Notes under the pieces: model-generated
What the model was told of the DNA's origin: nothing
What the model saw: only the letters and a program-made list of their open reading frames with translations
The model's database searches: none
Shown here: piece after piece, positions 31,069-39,927 of the stretch
How positions within the stretch are numbered: the stretch's first letter is position 1
How the letters are laid out: each line of letters starts with the position of its first letter
Made by a program: the position numbers and the translations under genes
Source: Bradyrhizobium liaoningense
GTDB lineage: Bacteria; Pseudomonadota; Alphaproteobacteria; Rhizobiales; Xanthobacteraceae
Direction of reading: 5' to 3'
NCBI RefSeq assembly: GCF_018130955.1
Contig: NZ_JAFCJM010000018.1
Location: 1-64,000 of the forward strand
Length of the DNA stretch: 64,000 nucleotides

Positions 31069-32349
31069 TTACGCGCTCAGCGCCTGCTCGAGATCCGCGA
31101 TCAGGTCTTCCTTGTCCTCGATGCCGATCGAGAGCCGGACCACGTCCGGACCGGCGCCCGACTTGACCTTGGCGGCATCGTCGAGCTGGCTGTGCGTGGT
31201 CGAGGCCGGGTGGATCACCAACGAGCGGGTATCGCCGACATTGGCGAGGTGCGAGAACAGTTTCAGGTTCGATACTAGGCTGACGCCGGCGTCATAGCCG
31301 CCCTTCAGGCTGAAGGTGAAAACGGCGCCCGCGCCCTTCGGCGAATATTTGCGCGCGAGCTGATTGTACTTGTCGCTCGAAAGGCCCGCATAGCTCACCG
31401 ATGAGACCGCCGGATGGCCGGAGAGGAATTCCGCGATGGCCTTGGCGTTGTCGCAATGCCTCTGCATGCGCAGCGGCAGCGTCTCGATGCCGGTGAGGAT
31501 GAGGAAGGCGTTGAAGGGCGACAACGCCGGCCCGAGGTCGCGCAGGCCGAGCACGCGGCAGGCGATCGCGAAGGCGAAATTGCCGAAGGTCTCGTGCAGC
31601 TTGATGCCGTGATATTCCGGGCGCGGCTCGGACAGCATCGGATATCTATTGTCCTTCGACCAGTCGAAGGTGCCGGCATCGACGATGACGCCGCCGATCG
31701 AATTGCCGTGGCCGCCGAGAAATTTCGTCAGCGAGTGCACGACGATGTCGGCACCGTGATCGATCGGGCGGATCAGATAGGGCGAGGCCAGCGTGTTGTC
31801 GACGATCAGCGGTACGCCGGCCTTGCGGGCGACCGTCGAGACCGCCTCGATGTCGGTGATGCTGCCGCCGGGATTGGCGATGGATTCGATGAAGATCGCC
31901 TTGGTGCGCGGCGTGACCGCGCGCTCGAAGCTGGCGATGTCATCTGGATCGGCCCACACCACGTTCCAGCCAAAGCTCTTGAAGGAGTGCGAAAACTGGT
32001 TGATCGAGCCGCCATAGAGCTTTCGCGCCGCGATGAATTCGTCGCCGGGCTGCAGGAGTTGCTGCATCACCACGACCTGCGCGGCGTGACCCGAGGCGAC
32101 CGCGAGCGCGGCGGTGCCGCCCTCGAGCGCCGCGACGCGCTCTTCCAGCACGGCATTCGTGGGGTTGCCGATGCGGGTATAGATGTTGCCGAAGGACTGC
32201 AAGCCGAACAGCGAGGCCGCATGGTCGGCATCGTTGAAGACGAAAGAGGTTGTTTGATAAATCGGGGTCGCGCGCGCACCGGTAGTCGGATCGGGCTGTG
32301 CACCGGCATGCACGGCGAGGGTCGAAAATCCCGGAAGGCGATCGCTCAT
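31069..32349 (-). CDS. metY: O-acetylhomoserine sulfhydrylase (aminocarboxypropyltransferase)
   Basis: The 426-residue PLP enzyme has the Cys/Met metabolism signature: TTSFVFNDADHAASLFGLQ, YTRIGNPTNAVLEERVAALEGG, a VDNTLASPYLIRPIDHGADIVVHSLTKFLGGHGNSIGG block with the PLP lysine, and FNAFLILTGIETLPLRMQRHC. This long form (over 420 residues with GxETLxLRMxRH) matches MetY, which makes homocysteine from O-acetylhomoserine and sulfide. It stands alone. I looked for a SAM-II-like leader upstream and could not see one. Confidence 0.92.
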   Translation of the reverse strand: MSDRLPGFSTLAVHAGAQPDPTTGARATPIYQTTSFVFNDADHAASLFGLQSFGNIYTRIGNPTNAVLEERVAALEGGTAALAVASGHAAQVVVMQQLLQPGDEFIAARKLYGGSINQFSHSFKSFGWNVVWADPDDIASFERAVTPRTKAIFIESIANPGGSITDIEAVSTVARKAGVPLIVDNTLASPYLIRPIDHGADIVVHSLTKFLGGHGNSIGGVIVDAGTFDWSKDNRYPMLSEPRPEYHGIKLHETFGNFAFAIACRVLGLRDLGPALSPFNAFLILTGIETLPLRMQRHCDNAKAIAEFLSGHPAVSSVSYAGLSSDKYNQLARKYSPKGAGAVFTFSLKGGYDAGVSLVSNLKLFSHLANVGDTRSLVIHPASTTHSQLDDAAKVKSGAGPDVVRLSIGIEDKEDLIADLEQALSA

Positions 32350-32502
32350 AATCTCTCGTCCTGTTCTTGTGTCTTTCGAAAATCGCGCGGCATGCTGATC
32401 GCGGCGGCGTCCGCCGTCAAGGCATCGCGGCCGGCAAGACTTTGTTCGAAACGGCCGTGCTTCGCTATGTCGCGTTCGGGAAATGAATCTCTCGCGATTG
32501 CG

Positions 32503-33102
32503 TCAGCTCTGTTCGGTCTTGTTCTTATCGGTCGTAATCTTGGCGGCGCGGTCGGACGCTGCGGTCTCGCCGCCGCCCATGCTCATGCGATTGAGAGACA
32601 GTCGCATGCCCTGCGTCGGCGCCGGCGGACGCTTGGCGGAGATCGTGCGCGAATTGACGCCCATCCAGGATATTTCCGACGACAGCCGGCCATATTCGAT
32701 TTTTGGGCACCGGTTCATCACGACCTTGATGCCGGCGGCCTCGGCCTTCTCGGCAGCGGCGTCGTCGCGCGCCCCCAATTGCATCCAGATCACCTTCGGC
32801 AGCGGATAGAGCGTCAGCGCTTCCTCAACCACGGGTATGATGTGGCTGGAGTTGCGGAAGATGTCGATCATGTCGACGGGGCGGCCGAGATCGCGCAGCG
32901 AAGCGACGAAGGGTTTTCCGAGCAGTTCCTTGCCGACATGGCCGGGATTGACCGGGATCATGTCGTAGCCGCGCTGCGCCAGATATTTGAACGCGAAGTA
33001 GCTCGGGCGCACATTCACTGGCGAGGCGCCGACCATCGCGATCGACTTCACGCTGTTGAGGATGCCGCGGATGTAATTGTCGGGATAGGCGTCGTGGTTC
33101 AT
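32503..33102 (-). CDS. CoA-binding domain protein (YccU-like)
   Basis: The protein of 199 residues is a single Rossmann-type CoA-binding domain: SIAMVGASPVNVRPSYFAFKYLAQRGYDMIPVNPG, VDMIDIFRNSSHI, VIWMQLGARDDAAAEKAEAAGIKVVMNRCPKIEYGR. Members resemble the N-terminal part of acetate-CoA ligases but lack catalysis. The C-terminal 50 residues are polar and probably disordered. ATG 33102 (MNHDAYPD) was chosen over 33123. Its start lies 16 bases from a palindromic repeat. Confidence 0.88.
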   Translation of the reverse strand: MNHDAYPDNYIRGILNSVKSIAMVGASPVNVRPSYFAFKYLAQRGYDMIPVNPGHVGKELLGKPFVASLRDLGRPVDMIDIFRNSSHIIPVVEEALTLYPLPKVIWMQLGARDDAAAEKAEAAGIKVVMNRCPKIEYGRLSSEISWMGVNSRTISAKRPPAPTQGMRLSLNRMSMGGGETAASDRAAKITTDKNKTEQS

Positions 33103-33118
33103 TCGCTGTCGTTTCCTT

Positions 33119-33203
33119 GTCATTGCGAGGAGCGAAGCGACGAAGCAATCCAGTCTATTTCCTCGGTGGGATTTCTGGATTGCTTCGCTTCGCTCGCAAT
33201 GAC
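33119..33203. repeat. Inverted-repeat element (GTCATTGCGAG type)
   Basis: GTCATTGCGAGGAGCGAAGC...GAAGCAATCCAG at the left pairs with CTGGATTGCTTCG...CTCGCAATGAC at the right around a loop of about 25 bases. It fits a small non-coding palindromic element of the kind scattered in alphaproteobacterial genomes. It separates two minus-strand genes. Confidence 0.85.
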
Positions 33204-33207
33204 GGTC

Positions 33208-34032
33208 TTATTTATCTTCCCATTTCGGCTCGCGCTTCTCGATGAAGGCGCCGATGCCTTCCTCGGCGTCGCGCGCCATCATGTTCTCGGTCATCACCTC
33301 TGCCGCATAGCGATAGGCATCGGCAAGGCTCATCTCGACCTGGCGGTAGAAGGCCTCCTTGCCGAGCTTGACGGTGTAGGCGGACTTCAGCGCGACCTGT
33401 TGCGCGAGCTCCAATGCTGCGGCGAGTTCGGTGCCGGCCGGCACCACGCGGTTGATGAGGCCGATCTCGCGGGCCCGCTCGGCCGGGATCGGCTCGCCGG
33501 TGAGCAGCATCTCCATCGCCTGCTTGCGCGGCACGTTGCGCGACAGCGCCACCATCGGGGTCGAGCAGAACAGGCCGATATCGACGCCCGGCGTTGCGAA
33601 GCTCGCGGCCTCGGAGGCCACCGCAAGATCGCAGCTTGCGACGAGCTGGCAGCCGGCCGCCGTGGCAATCCCCTGAACGGCCGCGACCACCGGCTTCGGC
33701 AAACGCACCACCGCCTGCATCATTGCGCTACAGGCGTTCATGATCTCGGCAAAATAGGCGCGGCCGCGATCGGGATCGGTGCGGTGCGCGGTGAGCTCCT
33801 TCATGTCGTGGCCGGCGGAGAAGGCCGGCCCATTGGCCGCGATGACGGCCGCGCGGATGCGCTTGTCCTCCGCGATCGCGTTGATGCTCGCGTGCAGTTG
33901 TCCAATCATCGCCTCAGAGAGGCTGTTCCTTGCACCGGGTCGGTTCAGCGTAAGCACGGCAACGCTGCCGACGATCTCGCGGAGCAGGATTTGCGATTGC
34001 GGGGAGGGGGAGCGGGCGGCCTGGACGGACAT
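33208..34032 (-). CDS. Enoyl-CoA hydratase/isomerase family protein
   Basis: The 274-residue crotonase-fold protein shows VAVLTLNRPGARNSLSEAM, AFSAGHDMKEL (oxyanion-hole region), VVAAVQGIATAAGCQLVASCDLAVASEAASFATPGVDIGLF and RNVPRKQAMEMLLTGEPIPAERAREIGLINRVV. It probably acts on an acyl-CoA; resemblance to the mitochondrial ECHDC3-like group is possible. I chose the ATG at 34032 (MSVQAA); an upstream ATG at 34074 is also open. It is divergent from a thioesterase. Confidence 0.88.
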   Translation of the reverse strand: MSVQAARSPSPQSQILLREIVGSVAVLTLNRPGARNSLSEAMIGQLHASINAIAEDKRIRAAVIAANGPAFSAGHDMKELTAHRTDPDRGRAYFAEIMNACSAMMQAVVRLPKPVVAAVQGIATAAGCQLVASCDLAVASEAASFATPGVDIGLFCSTPMVALSRNVPRKQAMEMLLTGEPIPAERAREIGLINRVVPAGTELAAALELAQQVALKSAYTVKLGKEAFYRQVEMSLADAYRYAAEVMTENMMARDAEEGIGAFIEKREPKWEDK

Positions 34033-34117
34033 CGGCGGATTCCAGTCAGGAGATTCCAGTTGGATGACGCACATAACTTAATGTACCAGGCGAAGTGAAG
34101 CGAGGGTGAGGGATGGC

Positions 34118-34546
34118 ATGGCAGCAGCGAAAATGAGCGTGGCGGAGGTCGAGCAGTTCTTGCGCGACGAGTTTCCGCAGGCCTTCAGCGGCGACGACAT
34201 CACCATCGAGAGCGCCGACGGCCAGACCTGCCTTTTGCGTCAGCGCTTCAGCGAAAGGATGCTGCGGCCGGGCGGAACCGTCTCGGGCCCGACGCTGATG
34301 GCGCTCGCCGATTTCGCGATGTACGTCGTGCTGCTCTCGGCGATCGGGCCGGTCGGCCTCGCCGTCACCACCAATCTCAACATCAATTTCCTGCGCAAGG
34401 GCCTGCCCGGCCAGGACGTGCTGGCGGAGGCGCGGCTCTTGAAGCTCGGCAAGCGCCTTGCGGTCGGCGAGGTGAACCTCCTGTCCGGCACGTCTCCCGA
34501 TCCGATTGCCCACGTCACATCGACCTATTCCATTCCAAATGTTTGA
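34118..34546 (+). CDS. PaaI-family (hotdog) thioesterase
   Basis: The protein of 142 residues has a hotdog-fold core: LLRQRFSERMLRPGGTVSGPTLMALADFAMYVVLLSAIG, VTTNLNINFLRKG and AEARLLKLGKRLAVGEVNL, with the TLMALAD helix that carries the catalytic acid. It would hydrolyse acyl-CoA thioesters. It is divergent from the enoyl-CoA hydratase gene, which suggests related acyl-CoA metabolism. GAGGG precedes ATG 34118. Confidence 0.85.
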   Translation: MAAAKMSVAEVEQFLRDEFPQAFSGDDITIESADGQTCLLRQRFSERMLRPGGTVSGPTLMALADFAMYVVLLSAIGPVGLAVTTNLNINFLRKGLPGQDVLAEARLLKLGKRLAVGEVNLLSGTSPDPIAHVTSTYSIPNV

Positions 34547-34702
34547 GCTTTTCTGAGGTATTATAACACCATATTTTTAAGCTATTGATTCTACTTCTCT
34601 AATTTGCGCATCGTGGCATTGACCCGCGCGCGTCACTTCTTTAGAAAGCCGCGCAGTTCGGCGCGACGTCCGCGCCGCCATCTCCCTCACGGAAATTCTG
34701 AC

Positions 34703-35167
34703 ATGAAAACCTTTTCGGCAAAGCCGGCCGAAGTGACGAAGAAGTGGGTGCTGATCGACGCCAAGGGTCTGGTCGTCGGCCGTCTCGCCACCATCGTCGC
34801 CATGCGGCTGCGCGGCAAGCACCTCCCGACCTACACGCCCCACGTCGACTGCGGCGACAACGTCATCATCGTCAACGCTGCGCACGCGGTTCTGACCGGT
34901 CGCAAGCGCGAGCAGAAGACCTACTACAAGCACACCGGCTATGTCGGTCATGTGAAAGAGCGCACGGCGAAGCAGATCCTCGAGGGTCGCTATCCCGAGC
35001 GCGTGGTCGAGAAGGCCATCGAGCGCATGATCCCGCGCGGCCCGCTCGGTCGCGTCCAGATGGGCAACCTCCGCGTCTATGGCGGGGCCGATCATCCGCA
35101 TGAGGCGCAGTCGCCCGAGAAGATCGACATCGCCAAGTTGAACCGCAAGAACACGAGGGCCGCATAA
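34703..35167 (+). CDS. rplM: 50S ribosomal protein L13
   Basis: The 154-residue protein carries the L13 signature: KKWVLIDAKGLVVGRLATIVAMRLRGKHLPTYTPHVDCGDNVIIVNA, TGRKREQKTYYKHTGYVG and MIPRGPLGRVQMGNLRVYGG. L13 is an early-assembly protein of the large subunit. It is followed after one base by rpsI, the common pair. The upstream 156 bases are AT-rich for this genome and probably hold the promoter and leader. The frame is open upstream to 34604, but the family start is at 34703. Confidence 0.98.
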   Translation: MKTFSAKPAEVTKKWVLIDAKGLVVGRLATIVAMRLRGKHLPTYTPHVDCGDNVIIVNAAHAVLTGRKREQKTYYKHTGYVGHVKERTAKQILEGRYPERVVEKAIERMIPRGPLGRVQMGNLRVYGGADHPHEAQSPEKIDIAKLNRKNTRAA

Positions 35168-35168
35168 T

Positions 35169-35648
35169 ATGGCCGAATCCATCCAGTCGCTCGACCAGCT
35201 CTCCCAGCTCAAGACGGCCGCCGCTCCGGACGCGCCCAAGCACGAGAAGAAGGTCGACAAGTTCAACCGCGCCTACGCCACCGGCAAGCGCAAGGACGCG
35301 GTCGCCCGCGTCTGGATCAAGCCGGGTGCCGGCAAGGTCACGGTCAACGCGCGCGAGGTTGAGGTCTACTTCGCCCGTCCGGTGCTGCGCATGATGATCC
35401 AGCAGCCGCTGGTCGCAGCCCAGCGCGCCGGCCAGTATGACGTGATCTGCACCGTCGCCGGCGGCGGCCTCTCGGGCCAGGCCGGTGCCGTGCGTCACGG
35501 CATCTCCAAGGCGCTCACCTATTTCGAGCCGGAGCTGCGCGGCGTCCTCAAGAAGGGTGGCTTCCTCACCCGCGACTCCCGCACCGTCGAGCGCAAGAAG
35601 TACGGCAAGGCCAAGGCCCGCCGCTCCTTCCAGTTCTCCAAGCGCTAA
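35169..35648 (+). CDS. rpsI: 30S ribosomal protein S9
   Basis: The 159-residue protein has an N-terminal extension typical of alphaproteobacteria, then the S9 core: YATGKRKDAVARVWIKPG, GQYDVICTVAGGGLSGQAGAVRHGISKAL, and the basic C-terminal tail RDSRTVERKKYGKAKARRSFQFSKR that reaches the tRNA in the P site. It is co-transcribed with rplM and followed by a terminator. Confidence 0.98.
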   Translation: MAESIQSLDQLSQLKTAAAPDAPKHEKKVDKFNRAYATGKRKDAVARVWIKPGAGKVTVNAREVEVYFARPVLRMMIQQPLVAAQRAGQYDVICTVAGGGLSGQAGAVRHGISKALTYFEPELRGVLKKGGFLTRDSRTVERKKYGKAKARRSFQFSKR

Positions 35649-35694
35649 TCGCTTCGGTAAAATTCGTCGCGAAAGCGGCTTCAATGAGATGCAA

Positions 35695-35721
35695 AAGGGC
35701 GCCGATTCGGCGCCCTTTTTG
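35695..35721 (+). terminator. Rho-independent terminator of rplM-rpsI
   Basis: AAGGGCGCC / GGCGCCCTT form a perfect 9-bp stem with loop GATTC followed by a T run and GTT. It lies 46 bases after the rpsI stop. Confidence 0.93.
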
Positions 35722-35876
35722 TTGGTCGTTTGTGAACAAATTAATCCTGTCTTTCCCGAAAACTTGCACCTGCATGAAAACCTGAATGGAACCCGCGAGA
35801 CCTAGCGTCGCAAATCGGAAGGGCGCGTCATCAATGGGCTGAGCGCGTCAAGACTGCTTTCAAAGGGGGCTGACAG

Positions 35877-37094
35877 ATGTCGCTCGATAGCATCACGCTC
35901 TATTTGGTTGCCACCATGATCGCCGCACTTCTCGGCGCCATGCTGGTGTTCTTCGGCAAGCAGGAGAATAGTCCCGCACTGAAATGGTGGGGGGCTGCCT
36001 ATCTGCTGGGTGCGACCTCCGTCGCAGTATGGACCGCGGCCGGCGACAAGCTCGGCGCGCATCTTTACCTTGCGATGAACGCCGTCGGCTTCGTCGCCTG
36101 CGGCATGGTGTGGAACGCCGCGCGCGTCTTCCACGGACGCACGCCGAACTGGCCGGGTCTCGTGCTCGGTGCGCTCGCCTGGGCCGCGACCGTGACGCTG
36201 CTCGATCCGGCCGCGTCCACGCTGCGCATGATGGTCGGCGCCGGCATCGTCTCGGTCTATGCGGCGCTGACCGCAAGCGAGCTCTGGGTCGAGCGGCGCA
36301 AGAGCCTGCAGCGGCGCTGGCCGGCCTTCGTGGTGCCCGTCATGCACGGCTGCGTGCTGATGCTGCCGATCCTCATCGGCGGCTTCCTGCGGCCGAACGA
36401 TCCGACCTTCTCCGCCAGCATCTGGGTGACGGTGTTCGCGGTCGAGCTCGTGCTCTATGCCGTTGGTACCGTGTTCGTGATCTTCATGCTGGTGTCGGAG
36501 CGCACGGTGACTGCGCACCGGACGGCGGCGTCGACTGATCCGTTGACCGGCATGCTGAACCGGCGCGGCTTCTCTGAAGCCTGCTCGCGCGTGATCGATC
36601 GCGAGGCGCGTGGCGGCCGTCCGGTCACGGTGATGATCTTCGACATCGATCACTTCAAGTCGATCAACGATCGCTTCGGCCACCCCGCCGGCGACGAGAT
36701 GCTGAAGCTGTTCTCGACCGTGGTGGTGACGAACCTGCGCATCTCCGACCTCTCGGGCCGCATCGGCGGCGAAGAGTTTGCGGCGCTGTTGCCGTGCTCG
36801 CTGGAGGAGGGCGTCTTGGTCGCCGAGCGCGTGCGCGAGGCCTTCGAGATGTCCGGCGTCGTGGTCGACGACGCACCGGTTGACACGACAGTCAGCATCG
36901 GCGTTGCGGGCGGCCCCGCCGGCACCGAGCTCGAAGTGCTGCTGGCCTCCGCCGACACTGCGCTCTACCAGGCCAAGCGCGGCGGCCGCAATCGCGTCGA
37001 GGCCGCCGAGGAACTGCCGCTGTCGCTGGAAAACTGGCGGCGACAGAGCGCGGCCAAGATCGGCGCGCAGCGTCCGCAGGCGGTGACGGCCTGA
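35877..37094 (+). CDS. Membrane diguanylate cyclase (GGDEF)
   Basis: The 405-residue protein has six predicted membrane helices in the first 210 residues, then a GGDEF domain: DPLTGMLNRRGF, MIFDIDHFKSINDRFGHPAGDEML and GRIGGEEFAALL near residue 295. The signature is GGEEF, compatible with cyclase activity. The RISD placed five residues before it is an RxxD inhibitory site. It would make cyclic di-GMP in response to an unknown signal at the membrane, and may influence polysaccharide and motility. It is monocistronic. Confidence 0.93.
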   Translation: MSLDSITLYLVATMIAALLGAMLVFFGKQENSPALKWWGAAYLLGATSVAVWTAAGDKLGAHLYLAMNAVGFVACGMVWNAARVFHGRTPNWPGLVLGALAWAATVTLLDPAASTLRMMVGAGIVSVYAALTASELWVERRKSLQRRWPAFVVPVMHGCVLMLPILIGGFLRPNDPTFSASIWVTVFAVELVLYAVGTVFVIFMLVSERTVTAHRTAASTDPLTGMLNRRGFSEACSRVIDREARGGRPVTVMIFDIDHFKSINDRFGHPAGDEMLKLFSTVVVTNLRISDLSGRIGGEEFAALLPCSLEEGVLVAERVREAFEMSGVVVDDAPVDTTVSIGVAGGPAGTELEVLLASADTALYQAKRGGRNRVEAAEELPLSLENWRRQSAAKIGAQRPQAVTA

Positions 37095-37200
37095 GAACAA
37101 GAATCCGGGGCCGCTTCCGTTTCGATTTCATCGGAACGGCAGAGGCTCCGGTAGCTTCCGATAACCGGCTGTTTACCATTCGCTCCCTACCATTCCGGTC

Positions 37201-37437
37201 ATGGAGTCGATCCGTCAGCAGAACTCGCAAGCCGCCCTGATGTCGCTGGAAGCGGCGGAAGCGTCGACGCGCGGCGGCTTTGCCTGCCTCTTCTCGACAT
37301 CAGACGAATACGAGACGGCGCTGATCACCGAGCGCCGCGCCCAGGGGCGTTACACGAAGGGACAGGATCGCCGGCCGATTGCGCTGTTTGCAGCCTGTGC
37401 GCTGGCGGTCGCCGGAGCCGTGTTGCTGTTTGGCTGA
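37201..37437 (+). CDS. Small protein with C-terminal membrane helix
   Basis: The 78-residue protein has a polar N-terminus (QQNSQAALMSLEAAEASTRGG, ERRAQGRYTKGQDRRP) and one C-terminal transmembrane segment (IALFAACALAVAGAVLLFG). It may be a tail-anchored membrane protein. No family is recognised. A strong terminator follows 26 bases after the stop, supporting a real transcript. The upstream sequence includes a partial palindromic repeat (TTCCGTTTCGATTTC..ATCGGAACGG). Confidence 0.65.
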   Translation: MESIRQQNSQAALMSLEAAEASTRGGFACLFSTSDEYETALITERRAQGRYTKGQDRRPIALFAACALAVAGAVLLFG

Positions 37438-37463
37438 CGAGCCACGTCCATCCATCGCATCAG

Positions 37464-37490
37464 GGCGCCGTTCCGGCGCCTTTTTCTTTT
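37464..37490 (+). terminator. Rho-independent terminator
   Basis: GGCGCCG-TTC-CGGCGCC is a perfect hairpin followed by TTTTTCTTTT. It ends the transcript of the small membrane protein gene. Confidence 0.92.
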
Positions 37491-37538
37491 GGGCCGGCTG
37501 CGCTAGACACACCCATCAAACAAAAAGGGTGGAAGCCG

Positions 37539-37835
37539 ATGATTACCGAGATTGCGCAAATCGACGTCAAGCCGGGCTCCGAGAAGGATTTTGAGGCCGC
37601 CGTGGCCAAGGCCAAGGCAGCCTTCGGCCGCTCCAAGGGCTTTCACGGCTTCGAGCTGCACAAGTCGATCGAGAAGCCGCAGCGTTACCGGCTGATGGTG
37701 AAGTGGGAGACGCTGGAAAATCACACCGTCGATTTCCGCGGCTCGGAGAATTTTACCGAATGGCGCGGCCTGGTCGGGCAGTACTTTGCTTCACCGCCCG
37801 AGGTCGAGCACACCAACACGGTGCTGACGACCTGA
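37539..37835 (+). CDS. Antibiotic biosynthesis monooxygenase (ABM) domain protein
   Basis: The 98-residue ferredoxin-like dimeric alpha-beta barrel protein shows ITEIAQIDVKPGSEKDFEAAV, GFHGFELHKSIEKPQRYRLMVKWETLENHTVDFRGSENF and FASPPEVEHTNTV, the usual ABM spacing. The family includes heme-degrading enzymes and quinol monooxygenases; the activity here is not predictable. It is convergent with the AI-2E-type transporter gene. Confidence 0.88.
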   Translation: MITEIAQIDVKPGSEKDFEAAVAKAKAAFGRSKGFHGFELHKSIEKPQRYRLMVKWETLENHTVDFRGSENFTEWRGLVGQYFASPPEVEHTNTVLTT

Positions 37836-37853
37836 GCGCTCAGACCGCCTTAC

Positions 37854-38972
37854 TCAGAGCGATTTGAACTGCTGCGGCGCCTCATCGCTCTTGAAATGGT
37901 CGATCATGACCTTGGCGATGGCGATCAGCGGGAGCGCCAGCGCCAGGCCCCAGATGCCGAAGACCACGCCGAGCAGGATCTGGAACGCGAACAGCGTGGC
38001 AGGCGGAATGTCCAGCGCCTGCCGCTGCAGGATGGGCGTCAGCACATAGCTCTCCATCGCGTGCACGCCGAGAAACAGGATGAACGCGGACAGCGTTGCG
38101 ACCCAGCCCGAGGCGAGGCTCGCCAGCACCACGACGACGCCGGCGATGATCGCACCCACGGTCGGAATGAAGGCGAGCAGGCCGGCCTGAATGCCCAGAA
38201 TGAACGAGCCGGGGATACCGATGACGGCCAAACCGATCCAGGTCACGGCGCCGACCGCAAGCATGACGATGATCTGCGCGATCAGCCAGCGCTCCAGCGT
38301 CTCGCCGATGCGGTCGATGATGATGGTGGTCCGGACGCGCATCTTGGCCGGCGCGATGAACAACAGCCCGTCGTGATAGAGGCTGGGCTGCGCCGCGAAG
38401 GCCAGCCCCAAAAACAGCACGATGAAGAAGTTGCCGACGGCGCTGATCGTGCCGAGCAGCAGCTTGAAGGTCTGACTGACGATCGCCCCGCCGCTGGACG
38501 CCAGCGCGCCGGCGCTCGGCAGCGAGGGGTGCGACGGCGTCGTGCCTGGTGTCTCGGAGGCGGCCGGCGCAGCGTTGCCGATGTCGAAGAAGCTGGTGTC
38601 GATGCCGTGGCTGTCGAGGAAGGCTTTGACGTTGCCGAGCTGCGACTTGATGGTCTTGCTGAGCGCGGAGGCCTGGTCGGCGATGGTTGCGCCGCCGAGA
38701 TAGACGACGCCCGCAAGCAGCAGGGCAAGCACCACACAGACGATCGCGAGCCGGATGGGATGGGCCAGGCCGACGAAACGGCCGAGCGTGTTGGTCAGCG
38801 CATTCAAGGCCACGCCGAGCAGCATGCCCGTGAAGATCAGGAGCAGGGTCGCGGCAAAATACCAGGTGAAGAGCAGGAGCGTCGCGAACAGCACCACGCC
38901 GATGCCGCCGACGGCGATCGCCCACGCCAGATCGCCGCGGGTCCGGGATGGTTCGTCGGCGGAGGATGTCAC
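37854..38972 (-). CDS. AI-2E family transporter (PerM-like)
   Basis: The 372-residue protein has about eight predicted helices: two at the N-terminus, a periplasmic section (residues 105-165), then six helices with the conserved GLAVIGIPGSFILGIQAGLLAFIPTVGAIIAGVVVVL and LLGVVFGIWGLALALPLIAIAKVMI. Family members export small molecules or ions; the autoinducer name is historical. It is monocistronic. Nothing unusual is seen. Confidence 0.92.
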   Translation of the reverse strand: MTSSADEPSRTRGDLAWAIAVGGIGVVLFATLLLFTWYFAATLLLIFTGMLLGVALNALTNTLGRFVGLAHPIRLAIVCVVLALLLAGVVYLGGATIADQASALSKTIKSQLGNVKAFLDSHGIDTSFFDIGNAAPAASETPGTTPSHPSLPSAGALASSGGAIVSQTFKLLLGTISAVGNFFIVLFLGLAFAAQPSLYHDGLLFIAPAKMRVRTTIIIDRIGETLERWLIAQIIVMLAVGAVTWIGLAVIGIPGSFILGIQAGLLAFIPTVGAIIAGVVVVLASLASGWVATLSAFILFLGVHAMESYVLTPILQRQALDIPPATLFAFQILLGVVFGIWGLALALPLIAIAKVMIDHFKSDEAPQQFKSL

Positions 38973-39124
38973 GTGATGTCCTTTTCAAGCTCCAGGAGTC
39001 TTCAAACTTCAAGAATCACTCTTTCGTCAAACGCGCTCCGGATCAAGCCGCCTCGAGCGCGCCGGTTTGACGGTGCCGCGCCGGTGGTGCAAAGCGATGG
39101 CGGGAGATACAGGGTGGGCGCGGC

Positions 39125-39838
39125 TTGAGTTTCATCGGCAAATGGATTGGCGTGCTTGGCCTGCTGGCGGTGCTGGTCGCCGGCGACCAGATCCGCATTC
39201 ACCGGCCCGGCCACAAATACCGGCTCACCGTCGAGGTCGAGACGCCGGCTGGCATCAAGAGCGCCTCCAGCGTCCTCGCCGTGGTGCCTGACCGCGGCTA
39301 CAGCCGCGGCGGCAAGACCGTGACCCGTGGCGAGGCGGTGTTCGTCGACCTCGGCGAAGATCACGGCCAGCGCAAGAACCTGGTGGCGCTGCTCGCGCAT
39401 CTCGACAAGGCCCTCGATCTCGATGACGTCAACTACGTCGCGCTGCGCGCCTATGGCGCCGGGCGCGGCAGCCGGGTCTCCTTCAACGAGCTGAGCCGCC
39501 TGAGCGGCGCCGTGCCGGTGCAGGGCCCGCTGATCCCCGCGCTCGTGACCTTCGGCGATCCCAATGACCCCGCCACGGCGCGCATCGTGGCGGCGGACCA
39601 GGCCGAGGCGGTGCTGGGGGCTGGCTACAAGCTCCACGGGCTGACCGCCGAGGTGGTGCCCAACGGATTTTGGCCGATCGACTTCGGCGGGGGGCTGGGC
39701 GAGCCGGTCACGCGCGGAATCGTGGCCAAATTGCCTTGGCTGGCCGGGACCGGCGAATCTGCTGCCGCCGCGCTGAAGGCCGCCGGCCTGACCGCCGGTG
39801 CCCCGATCGAGCCCAAGGAGGCATTTACGCGAAAATAG
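39125..39838 (+). CDS. Exported or membrane-anchored protein of unknown function
   Basis: The 237-residue protein starts at TTG 39125 with a hydrophobic N-terminus (WIGVLGLLAVLVAGDQI) that is a signal anchor or uncleaved signal. The following strand-rich part includes KYRLTVEVETPAGIKSASSVLAV, RGEAVFVDLGEDHGQRKNLVALLAHLDKALDLDDVNYVALRAYG and FWPIDFGGGLGEPVTRGI. I do not recognise a family. The ribosome-binding region GGGCGCGGC is weak, so the start is uncertain. Confidence 0.75.
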   Translation: MSFIGKWIGVLGLLAVLVAGDQIRIHRPGHKYRLTVEVETPAGIKSASSVLAVVPDRGYSRGGKTVTRGEAVFVDLGEDHGQRKNLVALLAHLDKALDLDDVNYVALRAYGAGRGSRVSFNELSRLSGAVPVQGPLIPALVTFGDPNDPATARIVAADQAEAVLGAGYKLHGLTAEVVPNGFWPIDFGGGLGEPVTRGIVAKLPWLAGTGESAAAALKAAGLTAGAPIEPKEAFTRK

Positions 39839-39927
39839 CAGGGCGGTCCCGCGGGCCGGCCAGTTGATATTTTCTCTCCCATGGGCATCTTTGCAGAATC
39901 TTTTCGGCGGGAGGTCTGACGAGGGAG

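Noticed and set aside
32350..32502. SAM-II-type riboswitch upstream of the metY-type gene
   Set aside because: I looked for the conserved pseudoknot core on the minus strand and saw no matching arrangement; a covariance search would be decisive.
31414..34098. 894-codon plus-strand open frame
   Set aside because: It is antisense to the metY, CoA-binding and enoyl-CoA hydratase genes, and its translation runs through a palindromic repeat; it is a shadow of high-GC coding on the other strand.
37107..37145. Another copy of the CCGTTCCGAT palindromic repeat
   Set aside because: Only a short partial match (TTCCGTTTCGATTTC and ATCGGAACGG) is present and the outer arms are missing, so it is too weak to list.
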